A stretch of DNA of 64,000 nt from Pedobacter ginsengisoli (GTDB lineage: Bacteria > Bacteroidota > Bacteroidia > Sphingobacteriales > Sphingobacteriaceae), in contig NZ_CP024091.1 in the NCBI RefSeq assembly GCF_002736205.1, positions 1,054,001 through 1,118,000 on the forward strand, given 5' to 3'. Both the position numbers and the translations under genes were made by a program. The notes under the pieces were generated by a model. The model was given only the letters and a program-made list of their open reading frames with translations. It was not told the DNA's origin and searched no databases. Below, piece by piece: positions 26,401 through 35,121 of this stretch (position 1 is the first letter of the stretch; every line of letters begins with the position of its first letter).

Positions 26401-27657
26401 CTCACCTTTAATGCAGGTTACGAGAAACTCGATGTAAATTTTGACCATGATAAAATAGAGCGTATTCTATTCAATCTACTTTCAAACAGCTTTAAATTTA
26501 CTTTAGATAATGGAAAAGTAAACGTTTCAGCAGACTGCATTATGATTGATCAGTACATGGTTGAGATTAAAGTCCGCGATACCGGAATAGGCATACCAAA
26601 AGAGAAACAGGAGAAAATATTTGAGAGCTTTTTTCAGAATGATATTCCCGAATCAATTATTAATCAGGGTAGTGGAATAGGGTTGGCAATAACCAAAGAG
26701 TTTGTAAAGCTGCATGGGGGCGAGATCTTTTTAGAAAGCGATGAAAATATTGGCAGTTGCTTTACCATTTTACTTCCTTTCGAGGAACTCAGAAATCAAA
26801 GCAATCCAAAAGATAACTTTATTGACAATGTAATTGCTGATGATGAAGCATTAAATAACCAGCATGCAAACGTTACTATCTCTTCTAAAAAAGCAACCGT
26901 ATTACTTGTAGAAGATGATGCCGACCTGCGCTTTTACCTTAAAGATAACTTAAAGGAAGATTTTAATGTAATAGAAGCAGGCAATGGAAAAGATGGCTGG
27001 CAAAAAGCATTATTCTACCATCCAAATATCATTGTCAGCGATATTTCCATGCCCGAAATGACAGGTATAGAGCTTTGCAAAAAGATAAAAACCGACTCCA
27101 GAACAACCCAAATACCTGTAGTGTTATTAACTGCCTTAACCGGCGAAGAGCAAGAGCTAACCGGTCTTGAAACCGGAGCTAATGATTACATGACCAAACC
27201 TTTCAGCTTCGAAATCCTGAACTCTAAAATACGCAACATACTTATTCAACAGGAATCCTTCAGAAAACTCTACCAGAAGCAGGTAGAGGTTCAGCCTGCT
27301 ACCGTAGAGGTGGAAAGTCCCGACGAGCAATTTCTGCAACAGGTACTTCAGGAAATAGAAAAGAATATAGACAATAGCAATTTCTCTGTTGATATACTTA
27401 GCAACCTGATGCTGGTAAGCCGCGTAACCCTATATAAAAGAATTGTTGCACTTACGGGTAAAACCCCACTTGAGTTTATTAAATCGTACCGACTAAAAAG
27501 GGCAGCGCAACTTCTTGAACAAGGAAAATTAACCGTTTCGCAGATCTGTTATAAGGTAGGTTTTAAAACCACTAAGAATTTTGTCAAATCCTTTAAAGAA
27601 GAATTTGATGTACTTCCTTCCAAATACACCGAAAACAAGGATATTACTGCTTTGTAG
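23461..27657 (+). CDS. Hybrid two-component system regulator (HTCS) of PUL 1
   Basis: A 1398-residue one-chain sensor/regulator. Signal peptide (1-24); two-part beta-propeller sensor of Reg_prop repeats (about 30-690, many GNIWIGT and LWIGT blades); Y_Y_Y domain (about 720-795); one membrane helix (about 813-835); coiled linker; HisKA with phospho-His893 in VSHEFRTPLS; HATPase (about 990-1110, DTGIGIP and GSGIGLAI); receiver domain with phospho-Asp1194 in VSDISMPEMTG; AraC-type HTH at about 1295-1395. The periplasmic propeller binds a signature oligosaccharide and switches on the PUL. It sits between the GH26 pair and susC, both of which carry the shared promoter element. Confidence 0.95.
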   Translation: MGHNLKILLLVGIGLLFTSLSSYAQYNQYQFSHLDIDNGLPHNDVNCFYKDDKGFVWFGTLAGLARFDGYSFKIYRHRIKNRSTLSDSDVRSITQGPDHKLWIETRAGMDVYDPVTELFDHNIQPELSKYGVPGTSIRALKKGPSGAFWFISPTSGLYKYDPVTRKTNYISHKVRKESSLSASPIIDLAEDKSGNAWLIHSDGKLELLDKHTDLVVHRIDLSTKFSNKESDTYKLFIDRQGLIWIYDISTSTGIYYFDPVKNVLNKISKNSPVLKLNSDIVTGIIQDNNNNIWIGTDHGGINLIDKKNFSIRYILNNENDNKSLSQNSISSIYYDNLGMVWIGTFRKGINFYHPNIIKFNLIKHSSDPNSLIHSDVNRMVEDKAGNIWIGTNGKGLVYYNRSTHKFTSYRHDPSNNNSLSHDAIVAIYIDRFEKLWIGTYTGGFDYLDNGKFTHYKYNALDPESLSDNKVSDFLEDSSNRFWVSTMGGGLNLFNRTTKKFKRYTQNLSLISSDYVFKVLEDSHQNIWAGTSYGMNILPKGSTKFIKIVNDPKNDNSLINDNINSFIEDSRGYLWIGTRDGLSIYNPKTKTFYNYTIENGLPDNNIMDIQEDNQGDFWVSTSNGLSKISITYNKNLHLIFKNFDENDGLQGKEFNRIASVKLKTGELAFGGPDGINIFQPSSIKSYNQNFKSFITDFQLFNKSVTANTAIDGRVILKKSIFDTKELTLNHDQNVFTIEFASLNYIGPHKVKHQYMLEGFDKTWISADNTLRKATYTNLAPGDYVFKVRASSTENISDAKPVTLKIRILNPWYTSTLAYILYFLAIGGALYYFRYRGIQNLKQQFAAEQEKQKVQRLIEQEKIESQRLLDNERLEAMRYRDLDAMKIKFLTNVSHEFRTPLSLILAPIDKILKGSSDNLIKEQVSLIQKNARRLLNLVNQLLDFRKMELKEIKLQKRPGDIISFIRDITYSFKDLAEQKNIQLTFNAGYEKLDVNFDHDKIERILFNLLSNSFKFTLDNGKVNVSADCIMIDQYMVEIKVRDTGIGIPKEKQEKIFESFFQNDIPESIINQGSGIGLAITKEFVKLHGGEIFLESDENIGSCFTILLPFEELRNQSNPKDNFIDNVIADDEALNNQHANVTISSKKATVLLVEDDADLRFYLKDNLKEDFNVIEAGNGKDGWQKALFYHPNIIVSDISMPEMTGIELCKKIKTDSRTTQIPVVLLTALTGEEQELTGLETGANDYMTKPFSFEILNSKIRNILIQQESFRKLYQKQVEVQPATVEVESPDEQFLQQVLQEIEKNIDNSNFSVDILSNLMLVSRVTLYKRIVALTGKTPLEFIKSYRLKRAAQLLEQGKLTVSQICYKVGFKTTKNFVKSFKEEFDVLPSKYTENKDITAL

Positions 27658-27673
27658 CCTTTTTTGTTAAGGG

Positions 27674-27729
27674 TTAACATTTGCGTACCCCTTTTTTAGC
27701 AATAGAGGACACAGATGTATCTAGTTTTA
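27674..27729 (+). promoter_or_regulatory. PUL 1 promoter A: candidate HTCS operator plus -7 element, upstream of susC
   Basis: TTAACATTTGC (27674-27684), then ACCCC and TTTTTTAGCA (27692-27701), and a -7-like TAGTTTTA at 27722-27729. The distance from the first base of TTAACA to the -7 box is 48 bases, exactly as at 21130-21185. The susC start lies 57 bases after the -7 box. A leader of about 50 nt would result. Confidence 0.65.
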
Positions 27730-27785
27730 TCAAATGGAAACCCATCCTTAGGGAATCTAAACTAAACCAAATATGACAACCAAAC

Positions 27786-30700
27786 ATGAAAACGACAAGA
27801 ACGAGTTGTAATGAATGGATTTTTATCCTGTTCATGATCTTTACACTTACCGGTATTACCAAATCCGGTTACTCTCAAAGTACTGCCAACAGAATCATTA
27901 CGGGAGTTGTTGCCGACGAAAGCGGAACAACCTTGCCCGGTGCATCTGTAGTGGTAAAAGGAACCAAAACAACAGCATTAACCAATAACGATGGTAAGTA
28001 TTCCATTATGGTTGCATCCAATGCAAGTGTACTTGTATTTTCCTACGTGGGGATGACTTCAAAGGAAGTTACTGTAGGTTCAAATTCTGTAATTAACGCA
28101 AGCCTGCAATCCTCTACATCAACCTTAGCAGATGTAGTAGTTATCGGTTACGGTACCTTGCGTAAATCAGAAGTTACATCAGCAATTTCTTCTGTTTCTC
28201 AAAAAGACATTAAAAATTTACCTGTTGCCGGTGTAGATCAGGCCTTGCAGGGTAAAGTAGCAGGTGTTACTATAAATAACAATGGCGGCCAGCCCGGAGG
28301 AGGTGTTTCTGTAAGGATCAGAGGACTAACCTCAACAGGCGAAAATAATGAACCCTTGTATGTAATAGACGGCGTTCCCATGAACTCAAAAAGTAGTTCT
28401 CTTGAACAAAACTTTTTAGGAGGTGGTTCCGGACAAACCGGACAAAGCGTACTGGCTACCTTAAATTCTGCCGATATTGAAACCATCGATATCTTAAAAG
28501 ACGCATCGGCCCAGGCTATTTATGGTGCCAGAGGCGCAAATGGGGTAGTCCTAATCAATACTAAAAGAGGTAGGGCAAATCAAGGTAAAATCACCTACGA
28601 CTCTTATGTTGGTATTTCAGAAATCCCCAAAAAACTTTCAGTAATGAACCTGCGTCAAAATGCAGAATATATGAACTCTCTTGTTTTAGAAGTAAGAGGA
28701 GTTCCGGGAAGTGGAATGGATAGTATTGCCGAGTTTAAAAATCCATCTTTATTAGGTGCAGGTACCGATTGGCAGGATGCAATCTACCGAAGAGGGTTTA
28801 CCCAGAGCCACCAGCTTGGCTTTTCAGGAGGAACAGAAAAAACACAATTCTATTTCTCTGGTGGCTATCTTAATCAGGAAGGAACACTAATCAAAACAGG
28901 TTTTAAAAGAATAACCCTAAGGGCTAATATAGACCATCAGGCAACCAAATGGCTAAAAACAGGCATCACCGCAAACCTATCCAGAACCAACCAGCAAATT
29001 GGCCTTTCTGATGGTTTTGATGCCGTTACCAGTACCGTACTTTATAACAGTCCCGTAACTCCGGTTAAAGATGTTTTTGGCAATTATATTTCAACCAATG
29101 TAATAGGAGGTAGCACCTTCGGAAATCCAAATAATCCTGTGGCATTAGCAGCATTACGTGATGTGAGTAATCAATCTTCTAAAGCCTTTGGAACTGTATA
29201 TGCAGACCTGAATATTATAGATGGGCTAACTATCCGATCAGAAGGTAACTTTGATTTTAACCTGAGCAGTGATAAAGCATTTCAGCCATATGTACAAAAT
29301 GCGGAAACAAAGGCAGTTATTATTTCGCCCGCAAGGCTTAGAGAGCAAAGAAACAACAGCCTTTACTGGGCCATTAAAAACTACGCTAATTATAATAAAA
29401 CCTTTGGCAAACATAACATAGCCGCCACATTAGGTCACGAAGCACAAAGATCAAAATACGATTACATTAATGCCAACAGAGATAACCTTGTACTTAACAT
29501 CCCAAATCTAAATGCGGGTGATGCAGGCGATACGCAAGGTATAGGATCGGGTGCAGCAACATGGAGTATGGAATCTGTATTTGCACGCTTAAACTATAAC
29601 TACGATAACAGATACGCTATTAGTGGAACAATAAGAAGAGACGGATCATCTAACTTTGGCCCGGGCCACAAATGGGGTACTTTCCCGGCAGTTTCGGCAT
29701 CGTGGACAGCAAGTAATGAATCTTTCTTAAAAGACAATAAGTATGTTAATTACCTGAAACTAAGACTCGGATATGGAGAAGTTGGAGGTCAGGATGCCGG
29801 CTCAGGTAACCTTTACGCAGCAAATATCAGGTTGTTCCCAATTGCACCATTTGGTCCGGGCGGATTACCAGACAATGTAGATAACCTGTTAATCACATGG
29901 CAGTCTACCAACACCTACAATGCAGGTTTAGACCTTACCACCTGGAATAAAAGATTGGAATTCAGTTTCGATGCCTATAAAAAAGTAACCTCTGATATGC
30001 TATTGGCTACCCAGCTAGGTGCTTACTCTGGCTTAGGAACTGCCTGGAACGACATCAAAACTCCAACAACAAACGATGGCCGCATGACAAATACCGGTTT
30101 CGATATTGGCCTAACATCTTACAACATTCAAAATAACAACTTCACATGGAAAACCAATATCATATTCAGTAAGTATAAAAATATCCTTAACAGGATGAAC
30201 GAACCCAACGCTACCTTACCAGGTACTTTTGATGAATACGGTACCAAATCATTAGTAACCTTATCACAGCAAGGCCGCCCACTTGGCGCGTTTTATGGCT
30301 ACGTTACAGATGGTTTGTTCAGGTCGCAAGCTGAACTAAACAACGGTATAGATTACGGGCTATCAATCGCTCCCGGCAGTTTATGGTTAGGCGATATCAG
30401 GTTTAAAGATTTGAATGGCGATAAAGTGGTCGACGATAAGGATGTAACCGTTATCGGTAATCCTAATCCAGATTTTACCTATGGTTTTACAAATACCTTT
30501 AGCTACAAAGGAATAGATCTTTCAATATTCATATATGGCAGTCAGGGAGGTGATATATTTAACTACAGCCGTCGCCAAACAGAAGGCCTAACCTCTCCTT
30601 ACAACAACCAGCTTACTACGGTTCTTAACAGGTATTCAGCAAATAATCCTAATGGAGATTTGCCACGCTACAACCAATGGCACAACAACAATAACAGAAT

Positions 30701-30968
30701 CTCTGACAGATATATTGAAGACGGATCTTACCTCAGGATACAGAACGTGGCCTTAGGCTACAACTTGCCAAAATCTTTAATAAATAAAATAAAAGTGAGC
30801 AATGCCAGGTTCTATGTTTCCGTACAAAACCTGTATACATTTACCAATTACTCTGGTTACGACCCAGAGCTGGGTGCGCTTAATAACAACATCAGGTTCA
30901 TGAATATCGACAATGGTCATTATCCGGTTCCAAGAACATTTACCATAGGAACCAACATTGAATTCTAA
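27786..30968 (+). CDS. SusC/RagA-type TonB-dependent glycan transporter (PUL 1)
   Basis: A 1060-residue outer-membrane protein. Signal peptide (about 1-31); carboxypeptidase-regulatory-like domain (about 38-115, ITGVVADESGTTLPGASVVV); TonB-dependent plug (about 120-235, with VRIRGLTS, LYVIDGVP and GANGVVLINTKRG); the rest is a 22-strand barrel ending in a C-terminal Phe. It imports mannan oligosaccharides into the periplasm together with SusD. No N-terminal STN domain is present, so it is not an anti-sigma-linked receptor. susD follows after 18 bp. Confidence 0.95.
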   Translation: MKTTRTSCNEWIFILFMIFTLTGITKSGYSQSTANRIITGVVADESGTTLPGASVVVKGTKTTALTNNDGKYSIMVASNASVLVFSYVGMTSKEVTVGSNSVINASLQSSTSTLADVVVIGYGTLRKSEVTSAISSVSQKDIKNLPVAGVDQALQGKVAGVTINNNGGQPGGGVSVRIRGLTSTGENNEPLYVIDGVPMNSKSSSLEQNFLGGGSGQTGQSVLATLNSADIETIDILKDASAQAIYGARGANGVVLINTKRGRANQGKITYDSYVGISEIPKKLSVMNLRQNAEYMNSLVLEVRGVPGSGMDSIAEFKNPSLLGAGTDWQDAIYRRGFTQSHQLGFSGGTEKTQFYFSGGYLNQEGTLIKTGFKRITLRANIDHQATKWLKTGITANLSRTNQQIGLSDGFDAVTSTVLYNSPVTPVKDVFGNYISTNVIGGSTFGNPNNPVALAALRDVSNQSSKAFGTVYADLNIIDGLTIRSEGNFDFNLSSDKAFQPYVQNAETKAVIISPARLREQRNNSLYWAIKNYANYNKTFGKHNIAATLGHEAQRSKYDYINANRDNLVLNIPNLNAGDAGDTQGIGSGAATWSMESVFARLNYNYDNRYAISGTIRRDGSSNFGPGHKWGTFPAVSASWTASNESFLKDNKYVNYLKLRLGYGEVGGQDAGSGNLYAANIRLFPIAPFGPGGLPDNVDNLLITWQSTNTYNAGLDLTTWNKRLEFSFDAYKKVTSDMLLATQLGAYSGLGTAWNDIKTPTTNDGRMTNTGFDIGLTSYNIQNNNFTWKTNIIFSKYKNILNRMNEPNATLPGTFDEYGTKSLVTLSQQGRPLGAFYGYVTDGLFRSQAELNNGIDYGLSIAPGSLWLGDIRFKDLNGDKVVDDKDVTVIGNPNPDFTYGFTNTFSYKGIDLSIFIYGSQGGDIFNYSRRQTEGLTSPYNNQLTTVLNRYSANNPNGDLPRYNQWHNNNNRISDRYIEDGSYLRIQNVALGYNLPKSLINKIKVSNARFYVSVQNLYTFTNYSGYDPELGALNNNIRFMNIDNGHYPVPRTFTIGTNIEF

Positions 30969-30986
30969 CCTCTAAAAATTAAAGTA

Positions 30987-32585
30987 ATGAAAACAAATCT
31001 CATCATCATATTTTTTGCAGCAGCTTTAATTGGAGTTTCCTGTAAAAAGAGCTTTCTGGATAACCCGTCTGAAACAGGGCCAACCACCGAAAACTATTAT
31101 ACCACTGCAGCCCAGGTAAATGGTGCTACCGGGCTTCTGTATAATTCAGTATGGAACGACTGGTCTGACAAAGCCTTTATATCTGTAGGCGATGTATTGG
31201 GCGGTACCGTAACCGGAGTGCAGGGCAACGCGCAGTACAACTCATTTTATAATTTTAACATACAAAGTACCGATGGTTTGGTAATGGATACCTGGAAGTC
31301 TTGCTACAAGGCAGCCGGACAAGCATCTGTATTGATTCATACTTTCATGAATAAAAAAACTCAGGTAACCGATCCTGCTTATCTGGATGTAGGTATTGCC
31401 GAAGCTAAATTCATCCGCGGGTTTGCATATTTTTATATTGGCCGTGCCTTTGGAGATGCACCAATTGTCGAAAATCCGGTTGATCTAACCAAAGCCGGTG
31501 CTCCCAAAACTCCAAAGTATTTGCAAAAAGATGTATTAAGGTTTGCACTTGAGGACCTTAAATTTGCGGAAGAAAACCTACCCGAAATAGCTACCCAGGA
31601 TGGGCGCGTTAATAAATACTCGGCCAAAGGCATGATGGCCAAGGTTTATCTTTACTTAAAAGATTATGAAAACGCCCGGTTAAAAGCCAAAGAAGTTATT
31701 GATTATGCAACATCAACAAAAAGAATAGGCTTAAATCCCGATTTTCAGGGCATGTTTACTTCATCAGACATCGCCAACAAAAACAATAAAGAAATGTTGT
31801 TTTCATTAAGATGGTTGGCAGCCATGGGATGGAACGGAGGAAACAGATATATGCTTTATGTAGGCCCGCAGCCCTTGTTAAAACCGAAGCCAACTGGTGG
31901 AAACGGTTATTCGGCAGTAGTTCCATCATTTGATATGCTCAATGCTTCAACAGGTTATGCCACAGGCGACTTAAGAAAAGGATGGTCTGTAATGCAACAG
32001 GGTTTTCATAAAGCCGATTGGATAAATGATAATTTCCCTAATGGGTTTACTTATGATACTACCGGTATAACCAGCGATTTTAAAATTCAAACAGGCACGC
32101 GTTCCAGTATCCAGAAATATGTTGTAGGGCCAAACAGAAGCTCAGAGGTAGTAACTTCTGATAGCCATAACAGTATCTCAACCTATATTTTGCGTTATGC
32201 CGATGTATTGCTGATCTATGCAGAGGCTGTGCTGGCCGGGGGCGGATCTACAAGTGATGCAACCGCATTAAGCGCTTTCAACGAAGTACATAACCGTGCC
32301 GGACTGGTAAGTTTAACAAGTATTACACTTGATGATATTTTGCATGAACGCAAAGTAGAATTTGCATTTGAAGGCGATTATTGGTTTGACATCCAAAGAC
32401 AAGGATTTGCTAAAGCACAACAGATGATAGCTGCACAAGAGCGTGGTACATTAGGAGGTAACGGTCAGTTAACCAGCTTCAAAGCCACGCTCAGTTCAGC
32501 AAAGCAGTTATACTTGCCTGTACCACAACCAGAAACAGTTATTAATCCCTTACTGCTTGAACCTGCAGTAGCTTATTATAAATAG
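30987..32585 (+). CDS. SusD/RagB-family glycan-binding lipoprotein (PUL 1)
   Basis: A 532-residue surface lipoprotein with lipobox IGVSCKK (Cys19) followed by the usual FLDNPSE. TPR-like helices are seen in the N-terminal half (AEAKFIRGFAYFYIGRAFGDAP), and the C-terminal RagB/SusD domain has ILRYADVLLIYAEAV and ERKVEFAFEGDYWFDIQR, both strong family signatures. It forms the lid of the SusC channel and binds the target glycan. It overlaps almost directly with the next gene (2 bp gap). Confidence 0.95.
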   Translation: MKTNLIIIFFAAALIGVSCKKSFLDNPSETGPTTENYYTTAAQVNGATGLLYNSVWNDWSDKAFISVGDVLGGTVTGVQGNAQYNSFYNFNIQSTDGLVMDTWKSCYKAAGQASVLIHTFMNKKTQVTDPAYLDVGIAEAKFIRGFAYFYIGRAFGDAPIVENPVDLTKAGAPKTPKYLQKDVLRFALEDLKFAEENLPEIATQDGRVNKYSAKGMMAKVYLYLKDYENARLKAKEVIDYATSTKRIGLNPDFQGMFTSSDIANKNNKEMLFSLRWLAAMGWNGGNRYMLYVGPQPLLKPKPTGGNGYSAVVPSFDMLNASTGYATGDLRKGWSVMQQGFHKADWINDNFPNGFTYDTTGITSDFKIQTGTRSSIQKYVVGPNRSSEVVTSDSHNSISTYILRYADVLLIYAEAVLAGGGSTSDATALSAFNEVHNRAGLVSLTSITLDDILHERKVEFAFEGDYWFDIQRQGFAKAQQMIAAQERGTLGGNGQLTSFKATLSSAKQLYLPVPQPETVINPLLLEPAVAYYK

Positions 32586-32587
32586 AT

Positions 32588-33649
32588 ATGAAAACTATTA
32601 AAAATCTAAAGGTATTCCTGCTGGCATGTATGGCAGGAGCATTAACCATAGCAGGCTGCACAAAAGAAGAGCAGTCGAACAGTAAAGCGTCCAATAATCC
32701 GGTAGCAAACAAACTCGATCCTGAAAGGGCGAGCGGGAATACTGTACTTACATTAACCGGAAGCGGCCTGGGCGATATGACAAGCATTGTTTTCGAGAAT
32801 GGGAACGTGCCAGCCTCTTTTAACCCAACTCTAAATACAGATAATGCATTGATATTCAGAGTTCCCGATACAGCAAATGGAGGAGCTCAAAACATCGTTT
32901 TAACTAACAGACTTGGGGTTCAGCTAAAAGTGCCATTTAATGTGGTGGCTTTGCCATTGGTAAATAGTGCTTCTAATTACAATTTTATTGAAGGCACAGA
33001 GATTACCCTTATCGGAAATAACCTGCAGGATGTAACAAGCATAGCTCTTGATGGTGCTGCAGCCGAGGCAACAATAGTGTCTCAATCCAAAAAAGAACTG
33101 GTTATTAAAATGCCCGCAACTACAGTAAACACTGCAAAACTTACACTTACAAATTCCACAGGACCAATAACCACTAGTCAGGTATTTGTGAATCTGGATA
33201 AAGCATATAAGATCTTTACAGATGATTATGGCAATGGTTTTGAAAACGGATCATGGGGGCCGGCCTCAATATCATCCGATTTTGCTAAAAGCGGAACCAA
33301 ATCCTTTAAAGCAGGATATAACAAAGGAAACTGGAGTGCCGATGGTTTTGCAAACTGGAATGGTGTAGCCAGTATGCCAGAATATAACTACTTGTCGTTC
33401 TGGGTTAAAGGTGCATCGGCCGATTATACACTTTATGTAACCGGTGATGCAAGGGCAGGGGGATATGGAAACTCTGACAGAAGCGTTCCAATAACAGTAC
33501 CAGCCAACGTATGGACCTATTTTAAAATCCCGATGACAACACTTGAGCTTTGGAAAAAAGGTCCGATGAAACAATTAGGTTTCTGGATAGAAGGTCCAGA
33601 GAAACAAGATGAAAGCTTTTATTTCGACGATGTTATTTTAGTGAAATAG
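32588..33649 (+). CDS. TIG-domain surface glycan-binding lipoprotein (SusE/SGBP-like, PUL 1)
   Basis: A 353-residue lipoprotein (lipobox TIAGCTK, Cys24). Two IPT/TIG immunoglobulin-like domains (about 40-115 and 120-205; GSGLGDMTSIVF and GNNLQDVTSIALDG) act as a spacer, and the C-terminal domain (about 210-353) is a jelly-roll-like glycan-binding unit like those of SGBP-B proteins, with several exposed Trp residues. It takes the SusE position of the PUL and would capture polysaccharide at the surface. Followed by a strong hairpin that ends PUL 1. Confidence 0.85.
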   Translation: MKTIKNLKVFLLACMAGALTIAGCTKEEQSNSKASNNPVANKLDPERASGNTVLTLTGSGLGDMTSIVFENGNVPASFNPTLNTDNALIFRVPDTANGGAQNIVLTNRLGVQLKVPFNVVALPLVNSASNYNFIEGTEITLIGNNLQDVTSIALDGAAAEATIVSQSKKELVIKMPATTVNTAKLTLTNSTGPITTSQVFVNLDKAYKIFTDDYGNGFENGSWGPASISSDFAKSGTKSFKAGYNKGNWSADGFANWNGVASMPEYNYLSFWVKGASADYTLYVTGDARAGGYGNSDRSVPITVPANVWTYFKIPMTTLELWKKGPMKQLGFWIEGPEKQDESFYFDDVILVK

Positions 33650-33660
33650 TAGCATACCGA

Positions 33661-33693
33661 AATCGGGCACGATGTTATCATCGTGCCCGATTT
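33661..33693 (+). terminator. Strong hairpin terminator of PUL 1
   Basis: The 14-base arms 33661-33674 and 33679-33692 are perfectly complementary around a TTAT loop, 11 bases after the last stop codon. The T-tract after the stem is poor (TTTGTT), so release may be incomplete or Rho-assisted; the hairpin could also protect the mRNA 3' end. Confidence 0.8.
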
Positions 33694-33770
33694 GTTCCAT
33701 CATTAATTTGCAAAATAACTATTGTATTATGCCGAAACTCTTATATTAGCCGAAGCAAGCAAACTATTAA

Positions 33771-34121
33771 ATGGACCACCCTTATAAATCAGAACTTTTA
33801 CTAAACCTAAAAGCACATTATCTTGGCCGCAACTGGCGCTCAATTACTTATTTTGATGCTAAAAGAGATGAAATCCTCTTTGTTTTACCAGAAGCCGATG
33901 ATGTTAACCAGGCACTTAACGGCCTTTACGGGGTTTTGGAAACATTGCCCGAAATAGAACACCCAAAGGAACGTGTGGTAATTAGTTTTTGTTACGAAAA
34001 CGGTGATTCCTATTGCTCACGCCTAATCAATCCCAACAAACAGGACGAGATCAATCTTGCTTTGATCGGCTATCGTCCCGAACGCAAAATACGCCCCGAA
34101 GAACTTCAGGAAATGGAGTAG
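33771..34121 (+). CDS. Small conserved-looking protein of unknown function
   Basis: A 116-residue cytoplasmic protein with no signal or membrane segment. Mixed alpha/beta pattern with YFDAKRDEILFVLPEADDV and RVVISFCYENGDSY. I do not recognise the family. It lies between the PUL 1 terminator and an outer-membrane barrel gene 51 bp downstream, and its composition matches its neighbours, so I take it as a real gene. Confidence 0.55.
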   Translation: MDHPYKSELLLNLKAHYLGRNWRSITYFDAKRDEILFVLPEADDVNQALNGLYGVLETLPEIEHPKERVVISFCYENGDSYCSRLINPNKQDEINLALIGYRPERKIRPEELQEME

Positions 34122-34172
34122 TACTAACGGATTATATTTCATAAATTAGAGTACACACAAATAAAACACGTT

Positions 34173-34925
34173 ATGAAATCTAATTTATGTTTTTTCATAC
34201 TGCTCTTCTATGGGCTGTATGTTCAGGCTCAGGAACAGCCTGATTTTCAGAAAAAGGTAAGGTTTGGTGTTAAAACAGGCATTAACGGCTCTCTTTTTAC
34301 ACGCAACGTAACACCTACAGCAAACGGAAATAGAACTGATCTCAGTTATTTTAACCGCTATTTTCGAGCCTCTGCTCTTGCAGGATTAACTGTTGACGGG
34401 CAATTAACAGATCGAATTACTTTAGGTGCCGAGCTGCTCTTTAATTCAAGAGGGATGGTTTACAGAGAGAAGAATAATTATGTAATTATTGTTGATGACG
34501 ATGGGCAGGAACAACAGGCTTATAATAACTTTAACTACAATATAGACTATGTGGAATTCCCAATCCTGATCAGTTACAATTTTAAACCAAGTGCATACAG
34601 GCTTTTCTTATCTACTTACGCGGGTATGGCACCGGCTATTGCTGTTAATTCAAAAACGAAATTAAGGTATCAAGATGGGTTAGACGGAGATGGTGGCAGA
34701 GGCCGAAACGAAACACTTCCTTTAAAATATGTAAATCATTTTAATAATAGCTTGCTTGTCGGTATTAAAGTAGGTGATAATACGCCTTTTAAAATTAACC
34801 TCTTTGGCGATTTTAGGCTTAGTTACATGCTTCTGCCAGTTTTTAGCCGTTCCGTATCTGATCAGGGAGATAACCTCGATGCACGAATGTTTACATGTTC
34901 TGCAAGTGTTGGTATAAGGTTCTGA
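34173..34925 (+). CDS. Outer-membrane beta-barrel protein (PorT-like)
   Basis: A 250-residue exported protein with a signal peptide (1-19). The mature part has repeating amphipathic strands starting at RFGVKTGINGSLF, including VEFPILISYNFKP, which is typical of the outer-membrane beta-barrel family found throughout Bacteroidota (OMP_b-brl type). It ends in Phe after GIRF, the usual barrel assembly signal. The role is unknown. A 59-base hairpin lies 28 bp downstream. Confidence 0.75.
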   Translation: MKSNLCFFILLFYGLYVQAQEQPDFQKKVRFGVKTGINGSLFTRNVTPTANGNRTDLSYFNRYFRASALAGLTVDGQLTDRITLGAELLFNSRGMVYREKNNYVIIVDDDGQEQQAYNNFNYNIDYVEFPILISYNFKPSAYRLFLSTYAGMAPAIAVNSKTKLRYQDGLDGDGGRGRNETLPLKYVNHFNNSLLVGIKVGDNTPFKINLFGDFRLSYMLLPVFSRSVSDQGDNLDARMFTCSASVGIRF

Positions 34926-34953
34926 TTATTGAGACCTATTGTTAAGTTTAAAT

Positions 34954-35012
34954 AGAGCTTCGGTAGGGCCTTGATAGGGTCTTTAGCCCTACCAAGGCCC
35001 TATCAAAGCTCT
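34954..35012. repeat. Long imperfect palindrome (REP-like)
   Basis: AGAGCTT (34954-34960) pairs with AAGCTCT (35006-35012); inside it an 18-base arm (34962-34979) pairs with 34987-35004 with one G-U and one mismatch, leaving a seven-base loop. About 25 base pairs in all. It sits between two + strand genes, has no T-tract on either side, and is also built of a tandem-like repeat (GGTAGGG, ATAGGG), so it looks like a mobile or REP-type intergenic palindrome. It may also work as a terminator or mRNA stabiliser. Confidence 0.6.
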
Positions 35013-35121
35013 CTGAACGCCCTGCCAATGATCTCGCATACGGATCTTGCTATCTCAATTGATATAAAAAATGTATTTTGCTGGTCAAACCAAATAAATG
35101 TCTAACCCTATTGATAGTAAA

